Shown here: positions 45,862 to 58,531 of the stretch, piece after piece
Layout: every line of letters starts with the position of its first letter
Numbering within the stretch: position 1 is the first letter of the stretch
Source of the DNA: Mariprofundaceae bacterium
GTDB lineage: Bacteria > Pseudomonadota > Zetaproteobacteria > Mariprofundales > Mariprofundaceae
Direction of reading: 5' to 3'
DNA length: 64,000 nt
NCBI GenBank assembly: GCA_030950585.1
Contig: JAUZRG010000134.1
Coordinates: forward strand, 1-64,000
The notes under the pieces: model-generated
Database searches by the model: none
What the model was told of the DNA's origin: nothing
What the model saw: the letters and a program-made list of their open reading frames with translations, nothing else
Program-made: the position numbers and the translations under genes

Positions 45862-46325
45862 CAGCTCGGGTGGTGGCTGGTCTTTATGATTTAATTATTT
45901 TCATAGGGGTAGGGATGATTGCTTTTATTCCTATTAGCATTTTAAAAGAATTAAATGTTGAAATTCCAGATTGGATGAGCACGTTTGTTTTTTGCAGTGT
46001 TGCCTATGCCTATTTTGCAGGATTCTGGGTCAAAGGCCAAGCCACCACAGGCATGCGCCCTTGGAAGTTGCGTGTGGTGCATCAAGTCACAGGCGAAGCT
46101 TTGAGTTTCCAAATGGCAACGGTGCGTTTTATTATCTTTGGTCTTGTGTGGTTAAGTTTGGGTTATGTGATGTTGTGTATTCGGGATGCGAATATTACAG
46201 GTTGGGATTTTGCATTGGCTGCGGTCATTCCCTTTATCAGCTTGCTGTGTATGGCATTTACGCGCCAACGCCAAGCTTTGCATGATTTATTGAGTGAAAG
46301 TTGTGTGTATAAGGTTGTGGAATAA
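45819..46325 (+). CDS. RDD family membrane protein
   Basis: 168 aa with a Lys/Thr-rich N-terminus and about four membrane helices. Family features are VTARVVAGLYDLIIF with the Arg-Asp pair, GQATTGMRPWKLRVV and RQALHDLLSES with Asp. RDD proteins are a broad membrane family, and some have been proposed as Na+/H+ antiporters. The ATG at 45819 follows GGGGGAG; the longer frame lies inside znuB. The overlap with znuB suggests co-translation. Confidence 0.88.
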   Translation: MAKKSKTTATKASVTARVVAGLYDLIIFIGVGMIAFIPISILKELNVEIPDWMSTFVFCSVAYAYFAGFWVKGQATTGMRPWKLRVVHQVTGEALSFQMATVRFIIFGLVWLSLGYVMLCIRDANITGWDFALAAVIPFISLLCMAFTRQRQALHDLLSESCVYKVVE

Positions 46326-46327
46326 AT

Positions 46328-47194
46328 ATGAAAACATTTAATACTTTAAGTGTTTTATTGGCATGTTTAATTTCAATGCCTGCGCATGCTCAGCCTACAA
46401 AAGATACTAAAGCCAACGTTGCAGATGTTAAGACCCCACAATCGAAACATACCCATCATGCCAAGCCGACATGGGAATTGGGAGTTGCTGCGGGCGCTGT
46501 GACTTTACCGCATTATATGGGCAGTGATCAACGCTATTATGCAGGACTTGCAACACCTTATTTTATGTATCGGGGTCAACACTTTCAATTTGATCGGCAA
46601 GGTTTGCGTACTTCTTTGTTTAAAGATGGAAAGCTGCAAGTCAAAGCCAATATTTCTTTTGGTTTGCCTGTGAGCAACAATAACCTTGCCCGCCAAAACA
46701 TGCCTTCATTGCGTTTGAGCGGTGAAGCTGGCCCTCAGTTAATTTGGAATTTTAGGCAACGAGGTGTGTCACGCATGGGGATTCATTTACCATGGCGTGC
46801 TGCGTTCAATATTCGTGGTAAATACCTTGGCTGGGTTGCTGAGCCAACGTTGCAAATGGCGTGGTATGGTCTTGGCCAAAAAAGGCAATATGGGGTTCAT
46901 ATCAAAGCAGGTCTGCTTTTTGCCTCGCAACAGTACCAGCAACATTATTATGGTGTGGCTCCGATTTATGCTACTGTCAACCGTCCAGCTTATGAAGCAC
47001 AGCAAGGTTTACACTCCTTGGTGCTGAGTTCACGTTTTATGTATCGTTATGATGAAGATATTGATGTTGCCTTATTTATGCGTGCAAGGCATCTCAAGTT
47101 TGGGCGCAATAAAGATAGCCCTTTGGTGAAGCAGCCTTTTTATTTTGGTGTTGGTATTGGTCTGACATGGAAATTATGGAGCTCAGGCTGGTAA
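46328..47194 (+). CDS. MipA/OmpV family outer-membrane protein
   Basis: A 288-aa barrel protein with signal peptide (MKTFNTLSVLLACLISMPAHA). The MipA/OmpV signature is ELGVAAGAVTLPHYMGSDQ, followed by ATPYFMYRGQHFQFDRQGLR; it ends in a C-terminal strand with Trp. MipA scaffolds murein enzymes in E. coli; OmpV is a porin/adhesin. It starts 3 bp after the RDD stop, so it is probably in the znu transcript and may be an outer-membrane partner. Confidence 0.88.
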   Translation: MKTFNTLSVLLACLISMPAHAQPTKDTKANVADVKTPQSKHTHHAKPTWELGVAAGAVTLPHYMGSDQRYYAGLATPYFMYRGQHFQFDRQGLRTSLFKDGKLQVKANISFGLPVSNNNLARQNMPSLRLSGEAGPQLIWNFRQRGVSRMGIHLPWRAAFNIRGKYLGWVAEPTLQMAWYGLGQKRQYGVHIKAGLLFASQQYQQHYYGVAPIYATVNRPAYEAQQGLHSLVLSSRFMYRYDEDIDVALFMRARHLKFGRNKDSPLVKQPFYFGVGIGLTWKLWSSGW

Positions 47195-47227
47195 GGGTAC
47201 AAAATAGAAAAAAGAGGGAGTTAGGTT

Positions 47228-47713
47228 ATGCCAAGTTTTGATATTGTGAGTAAAACAGATTTGCAAGAGGTTGATAATGCTATCAATCAAGTTCAACGTG
47301 AAATTACGACACGTTATGACTTTAAAAATAGCAAAGCCAGCATTGAACACAAAGAAAATGAAATCACCATTGTGGGTGATGATGAATATAAAATAAATAC
47401 TGTGACAGAGATTCTACGCACCAAAATGGTTCGTCGTAAGCTCGACTGTCAGTGCCTTGATTATGGCAAAGTTGAAACCGCTGGTGGCAACACATGCAGG
47501 CAAGTCATCAAAGTGAAGCAAGGCTTGGATATTGAGCTGGCGAAAAAAATTGTGCAGCATCTCAAAAAAGAAAAGTTAAAGGTTCAAGCCAGTATTCAAG
47601 GTGATCAAGTCAGAATAACAGGTAAAAAGAGGGATGACTTACAACAAGCCATTGCCTCAGTGAAAGGCATCGAAGTAGAGCTTCCTTTGCAGTATATCAA
47701 CTTTAGAGATTAA
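47228..47713 (+). CDS. yajQ: YajQ family nucleotide-binding protein
   Basis: 161 aa, the standard length. It begins MPSFDIVSKTDLQEVDNAIN and ends KGIEVELPLQYINFRD, both family hallmarks. YajQ binds nucleotides and RNA; some members in plant pathogens are c-di-GMP effectors. ATG at 47228 follows AGAGGGAG. Confidence 0.97.
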   Translation: MPSFDIVSKTDLQEVDNAINQVQREITTRYDFKNSKASIEHKENEITIVGDDEYKINTVTEILRTKMVRRKLDCQCLDYGKVETAGGNTCRQVIKVKQGLDIELAKKIVQHLKKEKLKVQASIQGDQVRITGKKRDDLQQAIASVKGIEVELPLQYINFRD

Positions 47714-47787
47714 TTTCTAAGTATTGACTTAGCCTCTTCTATTGCTGACATTCAAGTCAAGATTCAAAGTTGGCAAGGAGGCTCGCA

Positions 47788-48333
47788 ATGGGCAATGAGT
47801 TCGTTCAGGAAAAAACGACGTTTGATCATTGTTTGCGCCCTGTTTTTAGCGAATATCTACTCAAAAAAGTGCTGAAGGGTGATGCTATTAACTTCATTGC
47901 TGAGCATGGCTTGGGAAGACGGCGCACTTTGGACGACCTTGAGCAGTGCCTTGGCGATGATATATTGGTTTTGCGCCTGAACCTAAAGTCTTACAAAGAA
48001 AGTTATTCGGCTTTTATCAAAGAGCTTTGGCGACAGTTGGGAAGCCAAGGTGACATGCCGACCGAGCTTGCAAGTGTGCTTGAACACATGGAAGCATCAA
48101 AAAAAACCATGCTTTTAATCATGCATAATTTTGATATCTTGCTGGATAATCCACAAATTGACTCGGCCTTTAACGTCAGCTTTTTTGATCATCTCAACAG
48201 CATGCGCAATCAAGAAAACATGTGCTTATTGTGTGTGACCGTCAAAGCACATGACCAATCCTTGGTGATGATTGATGGTAAACCACACAGTCATTCATGG
48301 CTGAATTTAGAATCATTGACTTTAACCGAGTGA
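47788..48333 (+). CDS. Degenerate P-loop ATPase-like protein
   Basis: A 181-aa protein with the layout of a small AAA/STAND-type ATPase: an N-terminal segment, a P-loop position reading AEHGLGRRRTLDDL (residues about 38-51) and a Walker-B-like strand KTMLLIMHNFDILLDN. The usual Lys of GxGK(T/S) is Arg and the Walker B acidic pair is lost, so ATP hydrolysis is doubtful. ATG at 47788 sits behind AAGGAGG; the longer frame from 47770 is not needed. No partner gene is evident. Function unknown. Confidence 0.6.
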   Translation: MGNEFVQEKTTFDHCLRPVFSEYLLKKVLKGDAINFIAEHGLGRRRTLDDLEQCLGDDILVLRLNLKSYKESYSAFIKELWRQLGSQGDMPTELASVLEHMEASKKTMLLIMHNFDILLDNPQIDSAFNVSFFDHLNSMRNQENMCLLCVTVKAHDQSLVMIDGKPHSHSWLNLESLTLTE

Positions 48334-48394
48334 TATAGCATCTAAGCACATGGTTAAACGATGATGCAATGACGATATAAAAAGGTAAATAAAG

Positions 48395-48694
48395 ATGAAT
48401 GAGGCACATGTAGCAAAACTTTATCATGATTTTCTAAGGTTATATGCTGAACTCGATGGTTTTGCATGCCATGACCGTTGGTATGATGTTATTTATCAAT
48501 TGTCAGAAGATTTGTGTCGTTTGGCGAATAAGGCTTATGAGCCTGCGGTATTGAGTTTTGAAGGTTCCAACGGTTATTATCCTGCGGTTTTAGAGGTTAA
48601 AGAAAAATTTGGTCGGTTGAGGGTTAGTGTGGCTGCGGTTTCTGAAGAAATGCAGGCTTTGGTTTATCAGGTTGAAGCAATAGATATGGACTGA
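48395..48694 (+). CDS. Small protein with EKFGxLR motif
   Basis: A 99-aa acidic soluble protein. It contains RWYDVIYQLSEDLCRL and VKEKFGRLRVSV; a (V/K)EKFGxLRFY motif occurs in many small uncharacterised phage and toxin-immunity-like proteins. No toxin-like gene is adjacent, so an immunity role is only a thought. The preceding P-loop-like gene is 61 bp upstream. Confidence 0.55.
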   Translation: MNEAHVAKLYHDFLRLYAELDGFACHDRWYDVIYQLSEDLCRLANKAYEPAVLSFEGSNGYYPAVLEVKEKFGRLRVSVAAVSEEMQALVYQVEAIDMD

Positions 48695-48740
48695 TAGAGG
48701 GGAGTGGGTCAGTTGTTTTCATCTTGTGTAGCTCTATAAA

Positions 48741-48777
48741 ATAAAAAAACCTTGATATCAAAATGACATCAAGGTTT
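48741..48777 (-). terminator. Terminator of the tRNA transcript
   Basis: Ten-bp perfect stem AAACCTTGAT/ATCAAGGTTT. Read on the minus strand it ends in a run of T. It is 6 bp past the last tRNA end. Confidence 0.85.
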
Positions 48778-48783
48778 AAAATT

Positions 48784-48858
<75 letters not shown>

Positions 48859-48891
48859 TTAAATGGGTAATACGACTATCAAAAAAACATT

Positions 48892-48966
<75 letters not shown>

Positions 48967-48980
48967 TTAAATGTAGGCGA

Positions 48981-49008
48981 ATTATAGCGACAGAACTTAA
49001 TCTGTCAA
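48981..49008 (-). promoter_or_regulatory. Consensus sigma-70 promoter of the tRNA-fMet pair
   Basis: Minus strand TTGACA (49003-49008), 16-base spacer, TATAAT (48981-48986), 14 bp before the first tRNA base. Both hexamers match the consensus exactly. Confidence 0.9.
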
Positions 49009-49119
49009 TGTTTTTGTTTTACGAGGACTATTGTGAGTGGGTGTGATTACTTGATAATGTTTAAAATATGTCTTTTTTCTTCTTTGTGAGGAATTGCTTA
49101 AAAAGGCTTAGATTTATAG

Positions 49120-50622
<1,503 letters not shown>

Positions 50623-50627
50623 ACAGC

Positions 50628-52172
50628 ATGAGTATGGAACGTATTTTAATCTTAGATTTTGGTTCACAGTATACGCAGTTAATTGCACGACGTATTCGTG
50701 AAGCTCATGTGTATTGTGAAGTTCACCCTTATACGGTGGATGCTGAATTTATTAAGTCTTATGATGCAAAAGGCATTGTTTTATCAGGTGGGCCTGCTTC
50801 TGTCTTGGCTGAAGATGCCTTTGGTGTCAGTGAGATCGTCTTTCAATTAGATATTCCCGTGTTGGGTATTTGTTATGGCATGCAGCTAATGACACAGATG
50901 TTGGGCGGACAAGTTGGACGTGCTGAACACCGTGAATTTGGACGTGCTCATTTGCAGTTGGATGATACCGAGAGCTTCTTTGCACCTGTGAAAGGCTTGG
51001 CTCATATTGAAGTGTGGATGAGTCATGGCGATCGCATTGAAGCGATTCCTCCCGGTTTTAAAACCATTGCTCATACCGAAAATGCACCGCATGCAGCGAT
51101 GGCCAATGATGAGAAGTCTTTTTATGCTATTCAATTTCATCCCGAAGTGGTGCACACCGCTCAGGGTGCAGAGATGTTGAGCCATTTTGCACGTCACACC
51201 TGTGGCTGTAGTGGTAAATGGACGATGCGTTCTTATATTGAAACAAGCAAAGAACAAATTCGTGCACAAGTCGGTGATAAACATGTGATCTGTGGTTTAT
51301 CGGGTGGTGTGGATTCATCGGTGGCTGCGGTCTTGATTCATGAGGCAATTGGTGAGCAATTAACCTGTGTGTTTGTGAATAATGGCTTGTTGCGACTTGG
51401 TGAAGCTGAGAAAGTTCAGCATGTGTTTAGAGATCACTTTAAAATACCATTGGTTTATGTGGATGCGGAAAGCTCTTTCTTAGATTTATTGGCAGGTGTG
51501 ACTGATCCAGAAACCAAACGTAAACGTATTGGCTATGAATTTATCAATATCTTTGATGAAGAAAGCAATAAGCTTGATCAAGTTAATTTCTTGGCACAAG
51601 GCACACTTTACCCTGATGTGATTGAATCTGTTTCTCTCAAAGGACCAAGTGCAGTGATTAAGAGCCACCACAATGTGGGTGGTTTACCCGAAAAGATGAA
51701 ACTCAAGTTAGTTGAGCCATTGCGTGAATTATTTAAAGACGAAGTGCGTGAATTGGGTCGTGAGCTTGGCATGCCCGAAGAAATTATTAACCGTCAACCC
51801 TTTCCTGGCCCGGGTCTGGCGATTCGTTGTTTGGGTGAGGTCACCAAAGAACGTCTCAATATTTTACAGCTTGCCGATGCCATTGTTTTAGAAGAAATCA
51901 AAGCTGCTGGTTTGTATTTACAAATCTGGCAAAGCTTTGCGGTCTTGCTACCTGTGAAGAGTGTGGGCGTGATGGGTGATGAACGCACTTACGAAAGCTG
52001 TATCGCACTGCGTGCCGTTGAATCTCGTGATGGGATGACCGCTGACTTTGCCCATATTCCACATGAATTATTGGGTAAGATTTCTAATCGAGTTATCAAT
52101 GAAGTCTCTGGTGTGAACCGTATGGTTTATGATATTACATCAAAACCACCGGGTACGATTGAGTGGGAGTAA
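50628..52172 (+). CDS. guaA: GMP synthase, glutamine-hydrolysing
   Basis: Aminates XMP to GMP. 514 aa: class I glutaminase domain with Cys in [10 protein letters not shown] and His/Glu in QFHPEVVH, then ATP-pyrophosphatase domain with the P-loop [12 protein letters not shown] and the dimerisation domain ending [13 protein letters not shown] 50628 or 50634 are both possible starts. A strong terminator follows. Confidence 0.98.
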   Translation: MSMERILILDFGSQYTQLIARRIREAHVYCEVHPYTVDAEFIKSYDAKGIVLSGGPASVLAEDAFGVSEIVFQLDIPVLGICYGMQLMTQMLGGQVGRAEHREFGRAHLQLDDTESFFAPVKGLAHIEVWMSHGDRIEAIPPGFKTIAHTENAPHAAMANDEKSFYAIQFHPEVVHTAQGAEMLSHFARHTCGCSGKWTMRSYIETSKEQIRAQVGDKHVICGLSGGVDSSVAAVLIHEAIGEQLTCVFVNNGLLRLGEAEKVQHVFRDHFKIPLVYVDAESSFLDLLAGVTDPETKRKRIGYEFINIFDEESNKLDQVNFLAQGTLYPDVIESVSLKGPSAVIKSHHNVGGLPEKMKLKLVEPLRELFKDEVRELGRELGMPEEIINRQPFPGPGLAIRCLGEVTKERLNILQLADAIVLEEIKAAGLYLQIWQSFAVLLPVKSVGVMGDERTYESCIALRAVESRDGMTADFAHIPHELLGKISNRVINEVSGVNRMVYDITSKPPGTIEWE

Positions 52173-52176
52173 ACTA

Positions 52177-52219
52177 AAAAGAGAACCTTGTTTTTGTAAA
52201 AAACAAGGTTCTCTTTTTG
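52177..52219 (+). terminator. Terminator of guaBA
   Basis: A long hairpin with 20-base arms (52177-52196 and 52200-52219), A-rich on one side and T-rich on the other. Confidence 0.92.
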
Positions 52220-52375
52220 TGATTTTGGTCAATGTCAAGGTACTGTTTCTACTTGAGTAGAAGTGATGCTGAAGCATTGAAAAGTAAGATATTTGTTTTT
52301 TAGTTTTATTATAATGAACAATGATTAAGGAATGACTTGAGCGTGATGTTTGGCTCGTTCATGAAATCATAAAAA

Positions 52376-52452
<77 letters not shown>

Positions 52453-52815
52453 TTATTCATCTAAAAGGTTTCGTGTTTCCAATAGGTATTCACGAAGTTG
52501 ACGCAGTTTAGCGTGTGTTTCATTTTGTGCAACATCTTCCTTTTCTTTTTGTTGTAAGTGTCGTCTTGCACCTTTGATGGTGTAACCCGCATCATAGAGA
52601 AGGTATTTAATATCAATCAGTTGCTCAATATCGTGTTTTCGATAAAGGCGGTGGTGTCCATTCTTTTTTAGAGGGCGGATATGTTTAAATTCAGTTTCCC
52701 AGTAACGAAGCACGTGAGATTCTACATTGCATAGCTTGCTTACTTCACCAATGGTGAAAAACATTTTACTTGAAGTGTCAGCGAGAGTTTTCTCTACTTT
52801 ATCTTTTAATTTCAT
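52453..52815 (-). CDS. MerR family transcriptional regulator
   Basis: 120 aa: winged-helix HTH ([25 protein letters not shown], then [13 protein letters not shown]) followed by a short helix region. No metal-binding Cys near the C-terminus, so the effector is unknown. The arrangement ihfA-merR-tRNA-Pro is recurrent in proteobacteria. ATG at 52815, 39 bp after the ihfA stop. Confidence 0.9.
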   Translation of the reverse strand: MKLKDKVEKTLADTSSKMFFTIGEVSKLCNVESHVLRYWETEFKHIRPLKKNGHHRLYRKHDIEQLIDIKYLLYDAGYTIKGARRHLQQKEKEDVAQNETHAKLRQLREYLLETRNLLDE

Positions 52816-52854
52816 GACGTGACTGGCCTAATAATACTAAGGTATAGAGGGGAA

Positions 52855-53133
52855 TTATTGATCGTTCATTTTTTCTTTGAGCAAGTGACTTGCTCTAAAA
52901 GTGACGACACGGCGTGCAGTGATCGGCATGGAATCGCCAGTTTGAGGGTTTCTTCCCCGACGTTCATGTTTATCACGCAACATGAAGTTTCCAAATCCTG
53001 AAATTTTGATGTGCTCACCTTTGATCATGGTGCTGCGCATGATGTCGAGAACAGCATCAACAGTTGTGACCGCATCTTTTTGAGACGTTCCAACGTGCTT
53101 ATGAATCCATTTGGCAATATCTGCTTTGGTCAA
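52855..53133 (-). CDS. ihfA: Integration host factor subunit alpha
   Basis: A 92-aa DNA-bending protein of the HU/IHF family. KISGFGNFMLRDKHERRGRNPQTGDSM is the arm region with the RNP motif that inserts in the minor groove. It pairs with IHF-beta, which is not in the window. ATG at 53133 follows AGGAGGA. pheT, the usual upstream neighbour in gammaproteobacteria, is absent. Confidence 0.95.
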   Translation of the reverse strand: MTKADIAKWIHKHVGTSQKDAVTTVDAVLDIMRSTMIKGEHIKISGFGNFMLRDKHERRGRNPQTGDSMPITARRVVTFRASHLLKEKMNDQ

Positions 53134-53240
53134 AATGTCCTCCTGCTTGGTTTTTTTCTCTCCGAAAAGAGGAGCGGGGGAAGACTTACATGCTGCGTTA
53201 AATGAGTCAAAATATGTTTGTTATTAAGGGGTAATGAATG

Positions 53241-53672
53241 TTAGTCGAATATTTTATCGAGATAGTGAAAAAGACTTTCTTCTTGGCATGGGCTAAATGT
53301 TTTTTCACCGATATGAACAACTGGGGATTGATGACATTTTGCCTGACATTTTGTTTTCACAGTGAGTATATTTAACGCATTTTTTTTTATGTAAGTATCC
53401 GTTTTTGTAGAGATTTCATGGCTTCTGTTGTTGGTGCAGATGGGGCCTGTGCAAATATGGATTTCCTGAGCTTGAATCACTTCTTTTTTGTAGACTAAGT
53501 TTTGTAGTTTAGCCCACTCTTTTGGTGTTGTTTGAAAGTAATCACGCAGCTTAAGCATGTCTTCTGGCGGACTGTTTTTTAGCATGCTTTGTGCATCTTG
53601 TAGTGCAGCTAATGCATAAGCCTTCTTGGCGGGGTAAGTCTTTTGAATATAATGTAAAAAAGATTCTGACAT
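53241..53672 (-). CDS. Thioredoxin-like [2Fe-2S] protein, NuoE-type
   Basis: A 143-aa protein resembling the NuoE/24-kDa ferredoxin fold: a helical N-terminus, then four cluster Cys in ICTGPICTN and TKCQAKCHQSPVVHI. NuoE has the same C-x4-C ... C-x3-C pattern. No other Nuo or hydrogenase genes are near, so its redox partner is unknown. The 107-bp gap to ihfA is AT-rich. Confidence 0.75.
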   Translation of the reverse strand: MSESFLHYIQKTYPAKKAYALAALQDAQSMLKNSPPEDMLKLRDYFQTTPKEWAKLQNLVYKKEVIQAQEIHICTGPICTNNRSHEISTKTDTYIKKNALNILTVKTKCQAKCHQSPVVHIGEKTFSPCQEESLFHYLDKIFD

Positions 53673-53899
53673 ATCTATTTTGTTAAGCCTTTACTGGAAT
53701 GTTAAAAGAGGTATATTATTTGGTATATTATTTATATTAATGGGATAAGGTCAAAAGAACAATCAACTTCCAGACTGGGTTCATGCTTTAAAATGATTTT
53801 TATTGAGTAATAATAGAGTCATTGCTAGTTTTCGCCACCATTTTTTTGAGTAGGTATCTTTTATACTAACACCAGTCATTGCTATTTAGAGGTAGGTCC

Positions 53900-56800
53900 A
53901 TGAGTCAACCAGTTGTTAAACAAGGGTTATATGACCCAAAATATGAACATGATGCTTGTGGAGTTGGCTTTATAGCTCATATTAAAAACAAGAAAAGTCA
54001 TCAAATTGTTGAGAAAGGTTTAGAAATCCTTCTCAATATTACCCATCGTGGTGCAGTTGGTGCCGATCCTCGCGAAGGTGATGGCGCAGGTATCTTGTTG
54101 CAACTTCCCGATGCTTTCTTGCGTGCAGAAGTGCAAGGCTTTGGATTACCAGCAGAAGGTTCTTATGGCGTTGGTATGGTTTACTTGCCTCAAGATGGAG
54201 CTTGTCGTCAAGCATGCATTGACGTGTTGGCCACAACGATTGTCGAAGAAGGCCAGACCCTTTTAGGTTGGCGTGATGTTCCCACTGACTCAGTGAAATC
54301 AGATTTACCCGAGAGCGTTTTAGCCTGTGAGCCTGTGATGCGTCAGGTCTTTGTGGCTCGTGGTGCGTCTTGTGCGGATCAAGTTAGTTTTGAGCGTAAG
54401 TTGTTTGTGATTCGCAAAGTGGCTGAAAACCGCATCATCAAAAAAGCTTTGAATGACCCTGCTGCTTTTTATATGGCTTCTTTCTCAAGTCGTACCATTG
54501 TTTATAAAGGCATGTTTTTATCGCATCAGTTGGGTGATTATTACCCTGACCTAAGCGATTCACGCATGGTTTCTGCTTTAGCGATGGTGCATCAACGCTT
54601 TTCTACCAATACTTTCCCAGCATGGGAGCTTGCCCATCCTTTCCGCATGATTGCGCATAATGGTGAAATTAACACCGTTCAGGGCAATGTGAACTGGATG
54701 GCAGCACGTAAACATTCGATGGCTTCTGAGTTATTTGGTGATGATTTGGCTAAAATCTGGCCTTTGATTCCTGAAGATCAATCAGATTCAGCTTGTTTTG
54801 ATAATGCTTTAGAACTTTTGGTAGCAGGTGGTTATCCACTTGCCCATGCAGCCATGCTTTTGATTCCCGAAGCTTGGGGTGGCAATGATTTGATGGATGA
54901 GAAGCGTCGTGCTTTTTATGAATACCATGCTGCTTTGATGGAACCTTGGGATGGGCCTGCTGCGGTTGCCTTTACCGATGGCATTCGCATTGGTGCAACC
55001 TTGGATCGCAATGGTTTGCGTCCTGCTCGTTACTTAATTACCGATGATGATCATGTGGTTATGGCTTCAGAAATGGGTGTCTTGAACATTCCTGAAGAAA
55101 AAATTGTGAAGAAGTGGCGGTTACAACCCGGTAAAATGTTGCTGATTGCAATGGATGAAGGCTGTATCATTGATGATACTGAGCGCAAACATCAATTGGC
55201 CAGTGAAAAACCTTATCAAGAATGGTTGGCCAATACACAAATTCAGCTTGAAAACTTGCCAAACGAAGTTTCTCGCATGCCACTTGATGATGAAAGTCTA
55301 TTGAAACGTCAACAAATGTTTGGCTATAGCCAAGAAGATGTGAAGTTTATCATGGCTCCGATGGCCAGCAGTGGTCAGGAACCGACAGGCTCAATGGGCA
55401 ATGATATTCCTTTGGCTGTATTATCGGATAAATCACGCCCATTATATCATTACTTTCGCCAGTTATTTGCACAGGTAACCAATCCACCCATTGATCCTAT
55501 TCGTGAAGAAATGGTTATGAGTTTGATTTCGATTATTGGCCCGCGCCCGAATTTACTGGGTTTGAATGAAAGTAATCCACAAATGCGTTTAGAAGTTCGT
55601 CAGCCTATTTTGAGTAATGATGACTTGGAAAAAATTCGTCATATTTCAGAACACACACAAGGCAGCTTCCGTACCAAGACGCTTTCCATGTGTTATCCTA
55701 CCGCTGAATCAGCTGAAGGTATGGAAGCCGCAGTACGTACTTTGTGTGAACAAGCACAGTTGGCTGTGGAAAACCATGACAATATTATTATCTTATCGGA
55801 TCGTGATGCTGATGCCAGTTATATTCCGATTCCTGCACTATTGGCCACGTCCGCAGTGCATCAACATCTCATTAAAGCGGGTTTACGTACAGAAACTGGC
55901 CTTGTGGTTGAAACAGGTTCAGCGCGTGAAGTGCATCATTTCGCTCTTTTAGCGGGTTATGGTGCTGAAGCTGTCAACCCTTATTTGGCATTTGAAACGC
56001 TTTTAGGCTTAAATCGCTCAGGCTACTTGGGTGTTGATTTGTCGGCAGACGAAGTTGTGGGTCGTTATATTAAGGCGATTAACAAAGGTTTGTTGAAAGT
56101 GATGTCGAAAATGGGCATTTCAACGTATCAATCTTATTGTGGTGCGCAAATATTTGAAGCAGTTGGCTTGACGAGTGCCTTTGTGGATCAATATTTCACG
56201 GGTACAAGCAGTCGCATTGAAGGCATTGGTTTAGATGCTGTGGCAAAAGGTGCTTTAACTTGGCACAACTATGCTTATGGTGATGAAAATATTTACCAAG
56301 ATGCTTTGGATGTGGGTGGTCAGTATGCATGGCGTGAACGTGGCGAGCAGCATATGTGGACGGCTGAAACCATTGGTTTATTACAGCATGCTTGTCGTCA
56401 AAATGATTATGCTAAATACAAGAAGTTTGCCGATTTAATCAATGATCAAAGCCATCGTTTGATGACTTTGCGTGGTATGTTTAAAATTACAGCTGATTTA
56501 GAGCCTGTGCCTTTGGATGAAGTGGAGCCTGCATCTGAAATTGTGAAGCGTTTTGCCACGGGTGCGATGTCCTTTGGTTCTATTTCAGAAGAAGCGCATA
56601 GCACACTTGCCATTGCCATGAACCGTTTGGGTGCAAAATCCAATACAGGTGAGGGGGGTGAACGGGTTGCGCGTTTCAGGCCAATGGAAAATGGTGATTC
56701 TAAGCGTTCTGCCATCAAGCAAGTGGCATCAGGTCGTTTTGGTGTGACCACTGAGTATTTGGTTAATGCGGATGAGATCCAAATTAAAGTTTCTCAAGGT

Positions 56801-58531
56801 GCAAAACCAGGTGAAGGTGGCCAGTTACCAGGTCATAAAGTAAACCAAGTGATCGCCAGTGTTCGTTTTTCTACCCCTGGTGTGGGTCTTATTTCTCCAC
56901 CACCGCATCATGATATTTACTCGATTGAAGATTTAGCTCAGCTTATTTTTGATTTGAAAAATGTGAATCCGAAAGCTGCGATTAGTGTTAAACTTGTGTC
57001 TGAAATTGGCGTGGGAACGGTTGCCGCTGGTGTGGTGAAAGCACATGCAGATCATGTGGTGGTATCGGGTCATGATGGTGGTACGGGTGCGAGCCCATTA
57101 ACATCAATCAAACATGCAGGTAATGCATGGGAGCTTGGTCTGGCTGAAACCCAACAAACTTTGGTTTTAAACCGTTTACGCAGTCGCACACGGGTTCAAA
57201 CCGATGGGCAAATGCGCACAGGCCGTGATATTATGATTGCAGGTTTGCTGGGTGCGGATGAAGTGGTATTTGGTACCACGGCATTGGTGGTTGAAGGTTG
57301 TATCATGATGCGCAAGTGTCATCTCAATACTTGCCCAGTGGGTGTGGCGACACAAGATCCTCAATTGCGTAAGCTGTTCACAGGTAAGCCAGAAGATGTT
57401 GTGAACTACTTCATGTTTGTGGCTGAAGATGTGCGTGAACAAATGGCAGCCTTAGGTTTTAGACGCTTTGAAGACATGATTGGTCGTTCTGATTTATTGA
57501 GTCAAAACGAAGCCATCGATCATTGGAAAGCACAAGGCCTAGACCTATCGAGCATTTTTCATCGTGTTGAAAGTGATTGCACACCTTATTACAGCGAAGA
57601 GCAAGATCATGGTTTGGCAACGATTCTTGATCAGAAATTACTGAAAGAAGCCAAACCTGCTTTAGAAAATAAAACACCCGTATTGATTGAAACCGAGATT
57701 AAAAATTTAGATCGTTCTGTGGGTGCGATGCTTTCGGGCGCTGTTGCCATGCGTTACGGTCATCAAGGCTTGCCTGATAGCTGCATTCATATTCGCGCTA
57801 CGGGTACAGCAGGCCAAAGCTTGGGTGCATGGTTGGCACGCGGGATTACGTTAGAAGTGATCGGCGAAGGCAATGATTATGTGGGTAAAGGCCTATCGGG
57901 TGGACGTATTATTGTTTATCCACCAAAAACATCAAACTTAAAAGCAGAAGAAAATATTATTGTCGGTAATACCTTATTGTATGGTGCTGTGGCTGGGGAA
58001 GGTTACTTCCGTGGTGTGGCTGGTGAGCGTTTTGCTGTGCGTAACTCAGGTGCTGTGACTGTGGTTGAAGGTGTGGGTGATCATGGTTGTGAATATATGA
58101 CTGGTGGAACCGTGGTTGTTCTTGGTGAAACAGGTCGTAACTTTGCTGCGGGTATGAGTGGCGGTATTGCTTATGTGTTGGACGAAAATGATACATTCTC
58201 AGCTTGCTGTAACTTATCAATGGTTGAACTAGAGCCGATTGCCGCTGAGTCAGACGCTTTAGAAAAACGAGATCATCAAGGCACAGACCTTGAAGCACAT
58301 GGTCGCGTGGATATTAGTCATTCGTTATCTCAAGATGATATTGGTATTCTGCGTGATTTAATCATACGTCATAAACATTATACCAGTTCTAAGAAAGCAG
58401 ATCATATCTTAAATCATTGGTCTGACTATTTACCGAAGTTTGTGAAAGTAATGCCAGTGGATTACCGCCGGGCATTAGGAGAAATGCAGAGCACACAAAC
58501 AGCTTCTGCTAAGGAGTCTAGCCGTGGGTAA
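53900..58531 (+). CDS. gltB: Glutamate synthase large subunit
   Basis: Makes two glutamate from glutamine and 2-oxoglutarate with NADPH, with GltD. 1543 aa. Amidotransferase Cys in [11 protein letters not shown] (about residue 20, after a short propeptide), FMN-binding synthase domain ([22 protein letters not shown]), [3Fe-4S] Cys cluster [16 protein letters not shown], and the C-terminal GXGXG beta-helix. ATG at 53900 follows AGAGGTAGG. Its last eight bases overlap gltD. Confidence 0.98.
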   Translation: MSQPVVKQGLYDPKYEHDACGVGFIAHIKNKKSHQIVEKGLEILLNITHRGAVGADPREGDGAGILLQLPDAFLRAEVQGFGLPAEGSYGVGMVYLPQDGACRQACIDVLATTIVEEGQTLLGWRDVPTDSVKSDLPESVLACEPVMRQVFVARGASCADQVSFERKLFVIRKVAENRIIKKALNDPAAFYMASFSSRTIVYKGMFLSHQLGDYYPDLSDSRMVSALAMVHQRFSTNTFPAWELAHPFRMIAHNGEINTVQGNVNWMAARKHSMASELFGDDLAKIWPLIPEDQSDSACFDNALELLVAGGYPLAHAAMLLIPEAWGGNDLMDEKRRAFYEYHAALMEPWDGPAAVAFTDGIRIGATLDRNGLRPARYLITDDDHVVMASEMGVLNIPEEKIVKKWRLQPGKMLLIAMDEGCIIDDTERKHQLASEKPYQEWLANTQIQLENLPNEVSRMPLDDESLLKRQQMFGYSQEDVKFIMAPMASSGQEPTGSMGNDIPLAVLSDKSRPLYHYFRQLFAQVTNPPIDPIREEMVMSLISIIGPRPNLLGLNESNPQMRLEVRQPILSNDDLEKIRHISEHTQGSFRTKTLSMCYPTAESAEGMEAAVRTLCEQAQLAVENHDNIIILSDRDADASYIPIPALLATSAVHQHLIKAGLRTETGLVVETGSAREVHHFALLAGYGAEAVNPYLAFETLLGLNRSGYLGVDLSADEVVGRYIKAINKGLLKVMSKMGISTYQSYCGAQIFEAVGLTSAFVDQYFTGTSSRIEGIGLDAVAKGALTWHNYAYGDENIYQDALDVGGQYAWRERGEQHMWTAETIGLLQHACRQNDYAKYKKFADLINDQSHRLMTLRGMFKITADLEPVPLDEVEPASEIVKRFATGAMSFGSISEEAHSTLAIAMNRLGAKSNTGEGGERVARFRPMENGDSKRSAIKQVASGRFGVTTEYLVNADEIQIKVSQGAKPGEGGQLPGHKVNQVIASVRFSTPGVGLISPPPHHDIYSIEDLAQLIFDLKNVNPKAAISVKLVSEIGVGTVAAGVVKAHADHVVVSGHDGGTGASPLTSIKHAGNAWELGLAETQQTLVLNRLRSRTRVQTDGQMRTGRDIMIAGLLGADEVVFGTTALVVEGCIMMRKCHLNTCPVGVATQDPQLRKLFTGKPEDVVNYFMFVAEDVREQMAALGFRRFEDMIGRSDLLSQNEAIDHWKAQGLDLSSIFHRVESDCTPYYSEEQDHGLATILDQKLLKEAKPALENKTPVLIETEIKNLDRSVGAMLSGAVAMRYGHQGLPDSCIHIRATGTAGQSLGAWLARGITLEVIGEGNDYVGKGLSGGRIIVYPPKTSNLKAEENIIVGNTLLYGAVAGEGYFRGVAGERFAVRNSGAVTVVEGVGDHGCEYMTGGTVVVLGETGRNFAAGMSGGIAYVLDENDTFSACCNLSMVELEPIAAESDALEKRDHQGTDLEAHGRVDISHSLSQDDIGILRDLIIRHKHYTSSKKADHILNHWSDYLPKFVKVMPVDYRRALGEMQSTQTASAKESSRG

